Below are positions 1 to 8,170 of a stretch of 64,000 nt of DNA, piece by piece. The notes below the pieces were generated by a model that saw nothing but the letters and a program-made list of their open reading frames with translations, was not told the origin of the DNA and made no database searches. This DNA comes from VGBO01 sp964453335. GTDB taxonomy: Bacteria > Actinomycetota > Acidimicrobiia > Acidimicrobiales > CAIXPF01. Position 1 is the stretch's first letter; each line of letters starts with the position of its first letter. Position numbers and translations under genes: made by a program. The stretch is taken from positions 207,227 to 271,226 of the forward strand of contig CAYVOK010000001.1 of the NCBI GenBank assembly GCA_964453335.1, written 5' to 3'.

Positions 1-694
1 CATCATATTGACATAAATGAACCTTAAGAGGACATGGTCTAAAAGTGCTTCTTAATACATAAGTTTCTTTTTTGTTTATAACAGATGCAAACCACCCCGC
101 AACTTCTTCTACGTTTGGCAACGTTGCTGAAAGCAATACAAATCGAGCATTTTGATTTACCAAGGAAAAATTTACTATAGCAGATTCTAAGTGATCTCCT
201 CTTCCAGGAACTGTAAGAAGATGACTCTCATCAATAATAACACAATTAATATTTTCCAGCCAACCTTTTCCAGATCTAGTATTTCTTATCTTATGGTTTA
301 ACATTTCAGAAGTCATGATAATTATGTCATGCTTTTCTAATGTTTCAGAACTGGTTTCTCCACGATAATCGCCAGTATAAATACCAATATTTAAATCAGA
401 AAAATGATAAGAAGGATTGCTCCAATCATTGTACTTTTCATTTGCCAAAGCTCTTAAAGGACATAAAAACAATATTTTCTTTTTATTTTTTCTGATTTCA
501 TAACTGCCAAACATTTCAGACATAACAGTTTTACCACTAGAAGTAGCAGAAGCTATTAGTATGTTGCAATCTTTTTCAACAATAGGTAATAAGGCTGATT
601 GAACTAAATTAAATTCACTAAAAGAAAACTTAGCATATTCGAATGCAGAGGTCGAAACTGTAGAAACCGCATCAGAAATAGGTATTATTTGCAT
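1..694 (-). CDS. Superfamily II DNA/RNA helicase, N-terminal part (cut by window edge)
   Basis: Open from the ATG at 694 to the window edge, so only the first 231 codons are visible. Helicase motifs are clear: a Walker A of the form ASATSSGKT near residue 50, a DESH box (motif II), and SATLPN (motif III). The DESH/SATLPN combination recalls the Ski2/Hel308-like branch of superfamily II rather than UvsW, which is encoded separately at 15797-17209. The second RecA-like domain lies outside the window. It probably unwinds nucleic acid during replication or repair, but the substrate cannot be told from this half. A strong terminator lies just upstream (713-736), so it likely has its own promoter. 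Confidence 0.85.
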   Translation of the reverse strand, partial: MQIIPISDAVSTVSTSAFEYAKFSFSEFNLVQSALLPIVEKDCNILIASATSSGKTVMSEMFGSYEIRKNKKKILFLCPLRALANEKYNDWSNPSYHFSDLNIGIYTGDYRGETSSETLEKHDIIIMTSEMLNHKIRNTRSGKGWLENINCVIIDESHLLTVPGRGDHLESAIVNFSLVNQNARFVLLSATLPNVEEVAGWFASVINKKETYVLRSTFRPCPLKVHLCQYD

Positions 695-712
695 TAAGAC
701 ATTATAAAACAA

Positions 713-736
713 CCCGGGCTAGAAGTCTAGCCCGGG
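713..736 (-). terminator. Intrinsic terminator, perfect 11-bp stem
   Basis: CCCGGGCTAGA at 713-723 pairs perfectly with TCTAGCCCGGG at 726-736 across a 2-base centre. Read on the minus strand it is followed by TTGTTTTATAAT, a U-rich tail. It would end transcription of the gene at 785-1069 before the helicase gene begins at 694. Confidence 0.8.
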
Positions 737-784
737 CCTTGAGTCTAAAAGAAATCACCCCCTTCAAAGGAAACAGACTCAATT

Positions 785-1069
785 TCAAACGAGTTCTGCG
801 AAAGTGCCGCCTCGCCTTTCGAATTCCTTATCAACAGAACTCTTAATATCATCAAGCACAATATAAAAATCATTTGATGATTGGACATCTTCAAGCCAAC
901 CCCTAATGATTTCTATATTTTCCGTTTGAGCCAATGACAAAAAGTCACAGACTTCTGCAAGATCATCTTGATAGTTGTAGTGCAATCTGCTACAAATAAA
1001 AGCAAGATCTTTGTCAGTCAGATTGTAGCTAAAGTTCCTTAGAACAGACTTGGTTTGCCTAGGAGGCAT
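785..1069 (-). CDS. Hypothetical protein, 94 aa
   Basis: No family recognised. The ATG at 1069 is preferred to the one at 1081 because GGGGA lies about 6 bases upstream of it on the minus strand. The protein looks helical and mildly acidic with no membrane segment or signal peptide. It faces away from the gene starting at 1080, and the two start regions are only about 10 bases apart, so each promoter must lie inside the neighbour's coding sequence. Confidence 0.6.
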   Translation of the reverse strand: MPPRQTKSVLRNFSYNLTDKDLAFICSRLHYNYQDDLAEVCDFLSLAQTENIEIIRGWLEDVQSSNDFYIVLDDIKSSVDKEFERRGGTFAELV

Positions 1070-1079
1070 AGAAATCCCC

Positions 1080-1415
1080 ATGCAAATATTAAGAAAAGAG
1101 AAGCTAGAAAATACTTTGACACAAAATTGGACAAAGTTTATTGATTACAAAGTTCTCTTAGATTTTGCAATCAACTCAATTAAATTATATGCAAGAAACT
1201 GGACTGTAGTCCAATCACAAATAAATTTTACAGGAAATAAAGTTACTGTGCAAAGCAGCAAACTTGACAACCTAGGACTTACTTTTAACGTGTCCTATGA
1301 AATCAAAATAGATGCAGCGGTAGCTATAGGCTACATGATCCTTTATATTGACTACGCTGGATCAGGCACCATAAAACAAATTGAAGGCAATTTGTTTGAA
1401 TTAAACTACATTTAG
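1080..1415 (+). CDS. Hypothetical protein, 111 aa
   Basis: No family recognised. The ATG at 1080 follows AGGAGG (1061-1066) at a rather long 13-base spacing; an in-frame TTG at 1050 is the alternative. The composition suggests alternating beta strands in the second half. It converges on the gene at 1401-1700, with a 15-base overlap of the two 3' ends. Confidence 0.6.
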   Translation: MQILRKEKLENTLTQNWTKFIDYKVLLDFAINSIKLYARNWTVVQSQINFTGNKVTVQSSKLDNLGLTFNVSYEIKIDAAVAIGYMILYIDYAGSGTIKQIEGNLFELNYI

Positions 1416-1700
1416 TTGTCGTATCTGCATTCCTGCCGAGTCTATGAAACTATCTTCTAGTACCATAGCCTTGTCTTGGTCTTCAAAACTTATCCCAAGA
1501 TTATAGCTGTCGAGGCAGGCTGCTCTGTTTTCTCTCTGAGCAATTACCCAACAGTACTCTTCTGATTTTTTATAATTACCTTGTTTGTCTTCTTCTGTTA
1601 TTCCTATTTCTAAAACAACATTATCTGGAAGATTTAGTTGTATGTGTCCATACTTTTGAAGATGATTGATAAGAAGACACTGAATTTTATTAGATTTCAT
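1401..1700 (-). CDS. Hypothetical protein, 99 aa
   Basis: No family recognised. The start at 1700 has a good ribosome site (AAGGGA) on the minus strand. The central part is charged and the rest contains hydrophobic beta-like stretches. It is downstream of the 1744-2187 gene on the same strand and probably shares its transcript. Confidence 0.6.
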   Translation of the reverse strand: MKSNKIQCLLINHLQKYGHIQLNLPDNVVLEIGITEEDKQGNYKKSEEYCWVIAQRENRAACLDSYNLGISFEDQDKAMVLEDSFIDSAGMQIRQLNVV

Positions 1701-1743
1701 AAACTGTCCCTTTCTGTTAAAAGGTCCAATAGTATTTATGGTT

Positions 1744-2187
1744 TTAGAATGCAGTTATAACAGAAAATTGTTTACCCATATATTCATACAACTCTGTCTT
1801 CTGTTTTTTGATTTCTATATCATCTCCTGACAAATTTTCCATTCTACTCCATGAAGAAACTTTTTTACTATCTTTAACAAAAGTAAAATAAACTGTTGTA
1901 GGGTCGCTTCCTAGCAATATTTGCGATATTTTAAATGAAACATGAAATGGCAAAGCAAACAAATTAATTGAATATACTTGTAAATTCCTTAGAATGTTTC
2001 CATTTAATACTATTTCAGTATATTGAACACAAACATCATAACCATCAACATCCATTCTCCATGATCTAAATGGAGTTAATTTATACTCTAAGTTTAAAGA
2101 TATGTGCGGATAACAGAAAGGCCTAAGAATTTTTCCTAACAATAAAATTTTGTCTTTACCTTCAAATATGTTTGCACACTTCAACAT
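1744..2187 (-). CDS. Hypothetical protein, 147 aa
   Basis: No family recognised. The start is placed at the ATG at 2187, not the upstream in-frame TTG at 2220, because AGGAG lies about 8 bases before it and this makes it begin one base after the stop of the amidoligase-like gene. Such tight spacing implies translational coupling. The sequence is rich in aromatic and beta-forming residues with no obvious catalytic motif. Confidence 0.6.
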   Translation of the reverse strand: MLKCANIFEGKDKILLLGKILRPFCYPHISLNLEYKLTPFRSWRMDVDGYDVCVQYTEIVLNGNILRNLQVYSINLFALPFHVSFKISQILLGSDPTTVYFTFVKDSKKVSSWSRMENLSGDDIEIKKQKTELYEYMGKQFSVITAF

Positions 2188-2188
2188 A

Positions 2189-3088
2189 TCAGTTTCTCCT
2201 GCAGCTAATAAGTCTATCAATAACTTGAACCCATATTTTGCTATTCATGTCTTCTGTAGACTTATGAATTGTATACATATTATTAATTCTATTTTCTAGC
2301 CAGTTTTTCACTTCTTGAGAATCAAAAAAAGACTCTAATTCCAAAAAATTATAAAAATAACTTTCTTTTTTATAGTTTAAAGAATCAAAATCTACTTTTC
2401 CATTATTTTCTTTACATTTTTCAACAAAACATAACAATAACTTGCACCAATTCTTAGTAGTTTCTGATGATAAACATGCATCCCCACCCATTATTCTAAA
2501 TTCAACTGTTCGTTTCTTTTTTTTCTTATAATTACATAAATTTATAGCGTAGTATTTATTTTCCTCAATGTTTTCTAATATATTATCATAAAATTTATTT
2601 TTACTAATATCAAAACTTAAAGATAAAGGCTTGCAATAATTATTCATCCATCTACTTGCTATACAGCAACCAAAAAACAAAGGTTCAAAAATTATCCAAT
2701 AATGTAATAAACTTTTAATTGAATCGAGATCAAAGTCCTCAATTTCAACATGTACATGCAAACTACATCTATTATCTGCTTCAATAAAATTACATTTAGA
2801 AAAAGCATCTATTGCACATTCAATTTTTCTCAATATATGATGGTGAATTTTAGGAGGGCTACAAACTTCTATACCACAACTAGAGTCTGGTTTAACCACC
2901 CAAAGATTATTGTTATTAGTACTATGCCATTTATTTATTTCAACTTCTTCTTTAACAACATCAGACAAGATATCTGCTATATTATAGATGCCACTAGGCA
3001 GACCGTTAAAACCAACAGATCTGCTAAGTTTGTCAAAAGCATTAAATTCTATTTCAACACCAAATCTTCTATAACATTTTGAAAACAT
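2189..3088 (-). CDS. Amidoligase-like enzyme (putative COOH-NH2 ligase)
   Basis: A 299-residue protein. The N-terminal RRFGVEIEFN, a central stretch ending CSLHVHVE, and the later VEFRIMGG match the pattern of the amidoligase family (glutamine-synthetase-like fold), whose members join carboxyl and amino groups using ATP. The Glu pair in GVEIEF and the His-x-His are the expected metal and ATP contacts. The start at 3088 is chosen over 3163 because GGAG sits just upstream. Its substrate is unknown; family members are often predicted to modify peptides or cell-wall material. It is translationally coupled to the downstream 147-aa gene. Confidence 0.65.
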   Translation of the reverse strand: MFSKCYRRFGVEIEFNAFDKLSRSVGFNGLPSGIYNIADILSDVVKEEVEINKWHSTNNNNLWVVKPDSSCGIEVCSPPKIHHHILRKIECAIDAFSKCNFIEADNRCSLHVHVEIEDFDLDSIKSLLHYWIIFEPLFFGCCIASRWMNNYCKPLSLSFDISKNKFYDNILENIEENKYYAINLCNYKKKKKRTVEFRIMGGDACLSSETTKNWCKLLLCFVEKCKENNGKVDFDSLNYKKESYFYNFLELESFFDSQEVKNWLENRINNMYTIHKSTEDMNSKIWVQVIDRLISCRRN

Positions 3089-3097
3089 TAATTTTCT

Positions 3098-3113
3098 CCA
3101 TATAATTATATGG
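3098..3113. promoter_or_regulatory. 16-bp perfect palindrome between divergent starts
   Basis: CCATATAATTATATGG is a perfect palindrome in the 21-base space between the divergent starts at 3088 (minus) and 3110 (plus). It contains TATAAT on both strands and overlaps the ribosome site of the minus gene and the ATG of the plus gene, so it could be a shared divergent promoter or an operator. Confidence 0.45.
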
Positions 3114-3421
3114 AACTTAATGAGCACAAATCCATGAATGAATATATTTTTATTATGTTGCAAGATGAATCAGGCAAAAGATATTTTTGTAAAAAGAAAC
3201 ATTTCAATGAAATAAAAGAATTTGCAGAAAACTTTAACCTTAAAATGTTTTATGTAAAATCTAAAAAGCTAAAAGCCCTCACCATGACAGGTCTGGCGAG
3301 GGCTTTTTGTAATCCTAATTATGCGCCAAATACAGATGATTACATCGTAGTCTCTGCTGTAAAAGAATCCGCAAAAAGACCAGCGCTTTCTGTTCGAATC
3401 AAATCATCTAAACAAGCTTGA
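3110..3421 (+). CDS. Hypothetical protein, 103 aa, with an internal terminator-like hairpin
   Basis: No family recognised. The reading frame is open from ATG 3110 (alternative ATG 3134, residue 9) to 3421. The first half is lysine- and aromatic-rich. A 10-bp hairpin with flanking A and T runs (3271-3307) lies in the middle of the frame, so either full-length message needs antitermination or the real gene is shorter than it appears. The 3' end overlaps the acyl carrier protein gene by 14 bases on the opposite strand. Confidence 0.45.
   Translation: MELNEHKSMNEYIFIMLQDESGKRYFCKKKHFNEIKEFAENFNLKMFYVKSKKLKALTMTGLARAFCNPNYAPNTDDYIVVSAVKESAKRPALSVRIKSSKQA
3271..3307. terminator. Bidirectional terminator-like hairpin inside an open frame
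   Basis: AAAAGCCCTC (3271-3280) pairs with GAGGGCTTTT (3298-3307), giving a U-run on either strand. It lies within the 3110-3421 frame and downstream of the minus-strand acyl carrier protein region's neighbour, so it could separate the two converging transcription units. Confidence 0.7.
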
Positions 3422-3671
3422 CATTTCTTTCTATTGCATTAAAAACATTTTCAATAGAAAGAACTTCGCCAATATCTCTAGGATCTATTCTAGAAGGCAA
3501 GTCCAGCTTGTCTTCAACTTGATACAAAAAATCTATGCAATCGATGCTATCCATCCCATATTCAGTTACGGGAGCTTTAACATCGATCTTGGAAACTTCG
3601 GTATCTACCAAGTCTTCGAGTGATGCGTAAATAATTTTCTCAACTTCTAGACGATTCCTAGTAGCGTCCAT
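3408..3671 (-). CDS. Acyl carrier protein-like protein
   Basis: An 87-residue protein, the usual size for an acyl carrier protein. It contains EYGMDSIDCIDF, where the Ser of the G-x-D-S motif is the site that receives 4'-phosphopantetheine, followed by the typical helix II and an acidic surface. The start has a strong ribosome site (AAGGGGG). It lies immediately downstream of uvsX in the same direction. No acyl synthase, phosphopantetheinyl transferase or other lipid gene is visible in the window, so the partner enzyme would be from the host or elsewhere in the genome. Confidence 0.8.
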   Translation of the reverse strand: MDATRNRLEVEKIIYASLEDLVDTEVSKIDVKAPVTEYGMDSIDCIDFLYQVEDKLDLPSRIDPRDIGEVLSIENVFNAIERNVKLV

Positions 3672-3683
3672 GCCTAAACCCCC

Positions 3684-4901
3684 TTACCCAAGGATACTGT
3701 CAATCTCATCATCATCGCTCTCTCCAGCATCAAAAGCTTCCACATCTGGAGAGTTCGTAGCATCAATAGCAGCTTTGAATGGCTCAAGATATTTCTCAAC
3801 TTCATCTCTGGAAGTACCATCTATAAGCGCTGGGCAATCCAATAAGACTTCAATTGGCACATCATTTCTTTCCATAGAAGATTTAAACTTATAATCTTCC
3901 TTTCCATCAGCATACTCTGGCTTCACTTTGAAGTTGCCAGCACCCAAAGCAGAAATACGATCTGCATCTAACAAAGCACCAAGAAGGCCACCAAGAGGAT
4001 GAATGCCAGACTCAAAATAGAGAGGAATATTCTCAACTTCAATGAATGGACGGACACTCCGGTTCTTCTTATTCTGAATCTTGATATTAATCCCTATGGT
4101 CTTCTTCTTTGCTAATCCAGGAACTTTTTGTTCGATCTTCTTTTGTGTTTGTGTCCTGAACCTCAAAGAAGCATAAAACGGCAAAGCGTTTCCGCCACCT
4201 GCTGTAGTTTCAGGGTTGCCATACATAACGCCTATCTTATCTCTTATTTGATTCATAATCACGACAGAAACATTGTTTTCTTCCATAATAGTATTGAGTT
4301 TTCTCAACTCTTTGCTACAAATCTTTGCTCTTTCGCCCGGTTGTTCATTGCCACCAACAATTTTTTTGAATTGCTCTTTTGTGAAATCATCTGGCAGTTC
4401 TGTTTCCCTGAACTCTCTAGCACAAGGACTAACAGAAATAGAATCATAAATTATAACAATTGGAGCTTCTGCGTACTTCTTGTTTGTTCTAATATGTTCA
4501 ATTGCACGATACATCACATGAAAACACTTCTCAAGTGTTTCTGGCGTATATCTTACAATCTTCTTAAGATCTGCGTGTGATGCCTTCTGGATAAAATCTT
4601 TGTTGATAGCATTTTCACTATCGATCAAAATAGGAACACCGCCAAGCTTTTGGCAACCAAATAACAAATTGGTTCCAAGAAGAGACTTGGAGCTTGCGCT
4701 TGGCCCATATATTTCTGTCAAACGACCACCGGGAATACCGCCAGTCATAAACTTGCCAGAACAACAATAATTAATTGCTAGGTTACCCGTATCAATAAAA
4801 TACTTGGAAGCTTTCTCGCCTTCCCCAACTACCTCACCACCAGTTTCGCTGGCAAGAGAGGCAAAAATATCATCATCAGATTCTTTTTTCGACCGTGCCA
4901 T
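3684..4901 (-). CDS. uvsX: UvsX-like RecA-family recombinase
   Basis: A 405-residue RecA-fold protein that should coat single-stranded DNA and carry out strand exchange in recombination-dependent replication. Walker A is GPSASSKS at residues 66-73, and Walker B lies in IVIIYDSISVSP. The AGGGNALPFYASLR stretch corresponds to the DNA-binding loop 2 region of RecA/UvsX. The C-terminus is acidic. The start at 4901 has AAAGGAG upstream. Its position with gp32- and gp41-like genes on the same strand fits the T4 replication cluster. Confidence 0.93.
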   Translation of the reverse strand: MARSKKESDDDIFASLASETGGEVVGEGEKASKYFIDTGNLAINYCCSGKFMTGGIPGGRLTEIYGPSASSKSLLGTNLLFGCQKLGGVPILIDSENAINKDFIQKASHADLKKIVRYTPETLEKCFHVMYRAIEHIRTNKKYAEAPIVIIYDSISVSPCAREFRETELPDDFTKEQFKKIVGGNEQPGERAKICSKELRKLNTIMEENNVSVVIMNQIRDKIGVMYGNPETTAGGGNALPFYASLRFRTQTQKKIEQKVPGLAKKKTIGINIKIQNKKNRSVRPFIEVENIPLYFESGIHPLGGLLGALLDADRISALGAGNFKVKPEYADGKEDYKFKSSMERNDVPIEVLLDCPALIDGTSRDEVEKYLEPFKAAIDATNSPDVEAFDAGESDDDEIDSILG

Positions 4902-4946
4902 ATCATATCTCCTTTAAAAACTATTCTACAACTTTGTTTTTGCAAA

Positions 4947-5255
4947 TCAACTAAAATTTTCAATCCGCACAGTTTTCACTTTTAGAAATTTTAAATTATT
5001 TTTAAAAAATTTCTTAAAGTTACAAGAAGGGGATACATTCTCGCCCCTCAATGTGTAAGAATACCAACTTAGATTATCATCTCCAACATACTTCCATTCA
5101 TCAACTTTGGTATGTTTTGCACTATGATTTGATGATAATACAAAATGACTTCCATCATCAAAAATCAATATCACTTGATTGTCGTATGTTTTAACAGCCC
5201 TGTGTATGGGCCTTGTAATTATAGGGTTTTGAAACAATTCGCTTCGCTTGACCAT
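4947..5255 (-). CDS. Hypothetical protein, 102 aa
   Basis: No family recognised. It is a small basic protein with a beta-rich first half and a lysine/phenylalanine-rich tail. It sits between the gp32 terminator (5278-5301) and uvsX, so it probably starts a new transcript that may also carry uvsX. The ribosome site (GGATG) is weak. Confidence 0.6.
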   Translation of the reverse strand: MVKRSELFQNPIITRPIHRAVKTYDNQVILIFDDGSHFVLSSNHSAKHTKVDEWKYVGDDNLSWYSYTLRGENVSPSCNFKKFFKNNLKFLKVKTVRIENFS

Positions 5256-5277
5256 TTAACATTCATCCATAAAAAAA

Positions 5278-5301
5278 GGGAGAGATCTTTCGATCTCTCC
5301 C
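5278..5301 (-). terminator. Intrinsic terminator after the gp32-like gene
   Basis: GGGAGAGATC (5278-5287) and GATCTCTCCC (5292-5301) form a perfect 10-bp stem with a 4-base loop. On the minus strand it is followed by seven T residues, a textbook terminator 19 bases after the stop of the single-stranded DNA-binding protein gene. Confidence 0.92.
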
Positions 5302-5319
5302 TCAACTGATCAATTAAAA

Positions 5320-6264
5320 TCATCCAAGATTATCAAGTACATTACTCAAGTCTGCATCCATATCAAGACCCATGCTCTCGATATCTGGCTGCTTGGGTTG
5401 AGAAGGTGCCTTTTGAGAAGCAGCAGCAGGTTTTGCTTGTGCTGGCGCAGCAGCTTGCTCCCAAGGAGGAACACCATCGGAACCACCTGACTTAAACTCA
5501 CGAAGAGCTTCAATCAGTTGCTCCCTAGGACGAATATCACGAAGAGCTTCCAAATCGTGCAGATTTGCAAGCCACAACTTGATCTCTTCCTCGCTGCCAA
5601 GAGGACTGACATCCTCAAACACAGATTGAGCATAGTTGGGATACTCGAAGCCACCATTTCCTTTGGAAATGTTCTTAACGAGCTTGAAATCCCTACCAGT
5701 CAAAGGATGAAGAATGTTGCCAAGCTTACGAATGCCAGTAGTTTCATTACCAGCAATGTTATCAGCAATAATTGTTTGCACAACCTTGCCACAACTATAA
5801 ATCAAAGGACCAACATTCTTCTCAGTTACATTGTTGCGAGTGTAAGTACGAACAACGCAGTTCCAGTAATAACGCTCGTTAGGCTTTAGGAGCCTAGCTT
5901 CGTTTTGGGTGCGCTGCTGTTCCTCGCCACTTTGGTTGTTAGAAACCTTCCACAATCGGCCATATTCTTGGCAGATTGGACAATCGTCCTTGGGATTACC
6001 ACTAGCGTTAATCCACATAGGCCCCTTTGGGGTCTTGGTGCGGATTCGACTGCAATGGTAACTAGCAGTACCAAGTCGGTGAAGTCGGGTAGCTACAAAG
6101 TTAGCTTTGCCCTTGAGTGCTGGCAAAAGGCGCAAGAGAAGGAAGCCTTTGCCTTCGGGCATCTTGACATAAGAGTCCATTACCCGGTTGGACTTTTGGT
6201 TAGAGGAAGAGTCTGCAGCCATCTCTTCTTCATTGAAATCAGCAATACCGTAATCGTTTGACAT
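5320..6264 (-). CDS. gp32: gp32-like single-stranded DNA-binding protein
   Basis: A 314-residue protein that would protect single-stranded DNA and recruit replication and recombination proteins. The zinc-site pattern of T4 gp32 is visible: a Cys after ASYH, then DDCPICQEYG with the C-x-x-C pair. A Pro/Ala/Gln-rich linker precedes an acidic C-terminus (LDMDADLSNVLDNLG), the part that contacts partner proteins in T4. Length is close to T4 gp32 (301). The start has AAGGAG, and the gene ends in a strong terminator, so it can be expressed at a high level independently. Confidence 0.92.
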   Translation of the reverse strand: MSNDYGIADFNEEEMAADSSSNQKSNRVMDSYVKMPEGKGFLLLRLLPALKGKANFVATRLHRLGTASYHCSRIRTKTPKGPMWINASGNPKDDCPICQEYGRLWKVSNNQSGEEQQRTQNEARLLKPNERYYWNCVVRTYTRNNVTEKNVGPLIYSCGKVVQTIIADNIAGNETTGIRKLGNILHPLTGRDFKLVKNISKGNGGFEYPNYAQSVFEDVSPLGSEEEIKLWLANLHDLEALRDIRPREQLIEALREFKSGGSDGVPPWEQAAAPAQAKPAAASQKAPSQPKQPDIESMGLDMDADLSNVLDNLG

Positions 6265-6362
6265 GATCGTAACTCCTTGTAAAATAAAGTAACTAAAGTA
6301 ACAAAAGGTTGTCTAGAGCACTTTGCCCTCGACTATGTATCTATTATACGGATGGAAGAAAA

Positions 6363-6767
6363 TTATTCCACCGAAGTGTCAGAATTTTTTGTTTCTGCTT
6401 GATTTTCAGGAGAAGCTTCTTGAGAAGCTTCAGGCTGTGCAGCCTTGGCTTCAACAAGTTTTTGTGCCTTTTCAAGTTGCTCCCTCAATTCTTGAAGGGC
6501 AGCAGCCTTCTTATAATCTTCAACATCATGAGCTTCATTAATAGCTTCTAGCATCTTATAGCTATCAGCTATCTTTTGCTTTACCTGCTCTTCTGTTAGT
6601 CCGAAATTTTGTTTTTGAGCAAACTCCCTCTCTAATGCTTCCTCTCGCTCACGCTCAAGTCGCCTTTCCTTCCTCAAAAAAACTCTGGATTCTGCTATCC
6701 TCTTTTTGACAGCTTTCTCTCTGGCTTTTCTTTTTTCGAAATGCTTCTTCGTATCTTTCTTACTCAT
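6363..6767 (-). CDS. Hypothetical Lys/Glu-rich coiled-coil protein
   Basis: A 134-residue highly charged protein. The first 60 residues are strongly basic, with repeated K/R/E patterns typical of a long helix or coiled coil; the tail is Ala/Glu/Gln-rich and probably disordered. No family recognised. A good ribosome site (AGGAGT) precedes the start, and a short inverted repeat, GAAACGACCGTTTC, lies immediately upstream. It lies upstream of gp32 on the same strand. Confidence 0.6.
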   Translation of the reverse strand: MSKKDTKKHFEKRKAREKAVKKRIAESRVFLRKERRLEREREEALEREFAQKQNFGLTEEQVKQKIADSYKMLEAINEAHDVEDYKKAAALQELREQLEKAQKLVEAKAAQPEASQEASPENQAETKNSDTSVE

Positions 6768-6809
6768 AGTACACTCCTGAAACGACCGTTTCTAACACCT
6801 GCTACCTAC

Positions 6810-7574
6810 TCATCGCAACTTTGGAACATCACCTTTAATTACACCACTCCAATTCAACGTATTATCTGATAATCCGCTTTTAGATTCGCTAAACCCAGCT
6901 TCATTATCTCCTATTAAATTTGTATCAACGACCGCAAACAATTCGTCAGAAACATTAACAGGATTATTCAAATCATCCAAAGTTTCAATCAACATTCCTA
7001 TTCCTGACGGTGATATACGCTCTCTATAAACAGGATATTTTTTGCCTGGTGTGAATTTATAAGGAAATTTTGCTCTTTCTTTTGGATTGATAGGATCAAA
7101 TACTACCATTTTAATTACTTTACGAGGCTTAGGAGATGCTGGAGCAATATTAGGCTGAGATCTAATAGGAGGCGCAAGATTCACAGGCTCTTGTACTTGT
7201 TGTGTTACAGAAGGTAAAGCCAAATTTGTTTGGCAAGCTACACTAGTATTTACATGTATTTGTTCAGTATGCTCCTCAATATCAATATCTTCCAACGTTC
7301 CCGTCTTGGGAGAAAATCTTTTATTTTTAATAATCAAATCCATTTTGTTTTGTTTGAAACTTATTTTCTTTTTAGCAAATTCATAAATTTCAACATCGTA
7401 TATCCATATATCTCTTCTGGCCATCTGTTGATATATGTTTACAGCAAGCTTGTCTAAGCTATAATCTTCTTGGGTTTTGCCATAAATCTTCTTCAAAGTG
7501 AGCGGATTTTCCTTATCGTAGTCACCGGAATCTTCCAGTCTTTCATAATATTTGTAAACAACTTCAAAACTCAT
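6810..7574 (-). CDS. Hypothetical protein, 254 aa
   Basis: No family recognised. The first 100 residues look globular, a Pro/Gln-rich linker occupies roughly residues 105-150, and a second small domain (around VYRERISPSGIGMLIETLDD) follows. No membrane segment is seen. It lies 17 bases downstream of the dCMP deaminase gene and is probably cotranscribed with it. Confidence 0.6.
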   Translation of the reverse strand: MSFEVVYKYYERLEDSGDYDKENPLTLKKIYGKTQEDYSLDKLAVNIYQQMARRDIWIYDVEIYEFAKKKISFKQNKMDLIIKNKRFSPKTGTLEDIDIEEHTEQIHVNTSVACQTNLALPSVTQQVQEPVNLAPPIRSQPNIAPASPKPRKVIKMVVFDPINPKERAKFPYKFTPGKKYPVYRERISPSGIGMLIETLDDLNNPVNVSDELFAVVDTNLIGDNEAGFSESKSGLSDNTLNWSGVIKGDVPKLR

Positions 7575-7591
7575 TTTGCTACCGCCAGTAA

Positions 7592-8170
7592 TTAGTTGAA
7601 ATCTTCCTTATTATATTCTAGAATGTTCACTCCAGCTTTTTCAAAAAGATATCTGCTACCAATAGAATAATCTTTTGGCTCTTTAAAACAATGAACTTCT
7701 TTTATGCCAGAATTAATAATTATTTTAGTACATTCAATACATGGCAAAGGACACCAGCAAAACATAGTGCAACCATATAGATTTTGACTTGCATTTACAA
7801 TACAATTTACTTCTGCGTGAGCACAGCTACATAACTCAAGCCTTTTGCCAGATTCTGCGCCAATCAATTTTCTAGGACAAGTTTTACAACCGGCAAATTT
7901 ATTGATAAATTCTTCTTTAGTACTGATATCTTTCGATATGCAAGATTTTTCATCTTCAGTAAGTTGTGGCCAAACAATATTTTCCAAATGTTCTGCTGAG
8001 TCGCAATGAGGAGTTTGCCTAGGAGGACCATTGTACCCAGTTGCTACTATTTTATTTATTTTTGTATCAACAACTATGGCTCCAATCTTTCTTGAATAGC
8101 ATGGATTTGACTCTTCACCAAATAATTTGGCTAGTCTTAAATACTTTCTAACAAATTTATCACTCAACAT
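7592..8170 (-). CDS. dCMP deaminase
   Basis: A 192-residue zinc-dependent deaminase that converts dCMP to dUMP, feeding dTTP synthesis. The zinc-binding His and catalytic Glu are in CAHAEVNC and the two Cys ligands in PLPCIECTK, in the normal order. An extra Cys cluster (GCKTCPRKL and CSC) resembles the second metal site of the T4-type enzyme. The ATG at 8170 shares its A with the TGA of the upstream sigma-like gene (TGATG), so translation is coupled; an in-frame TTG one codon upstream is less likely. Confidence 0.92.
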   Translation of the reverse strand: MLSDKFVRKYLRLAKLFGEESNPCYSRKIGAIVVDTKINKIVATGYNGPPRQTPHCDSAEHLENIVWPQLTEDEKSCISKDISTKEEFINKFAGCKTCPRKLIGAESGKRLELCSCAHAEVNCIVNASQNLYGCTMFCWCPLPCIECTKIIINSGIKEVHCFKEPKDYSIGSRYLFEKAGVNILEYNKEDFN

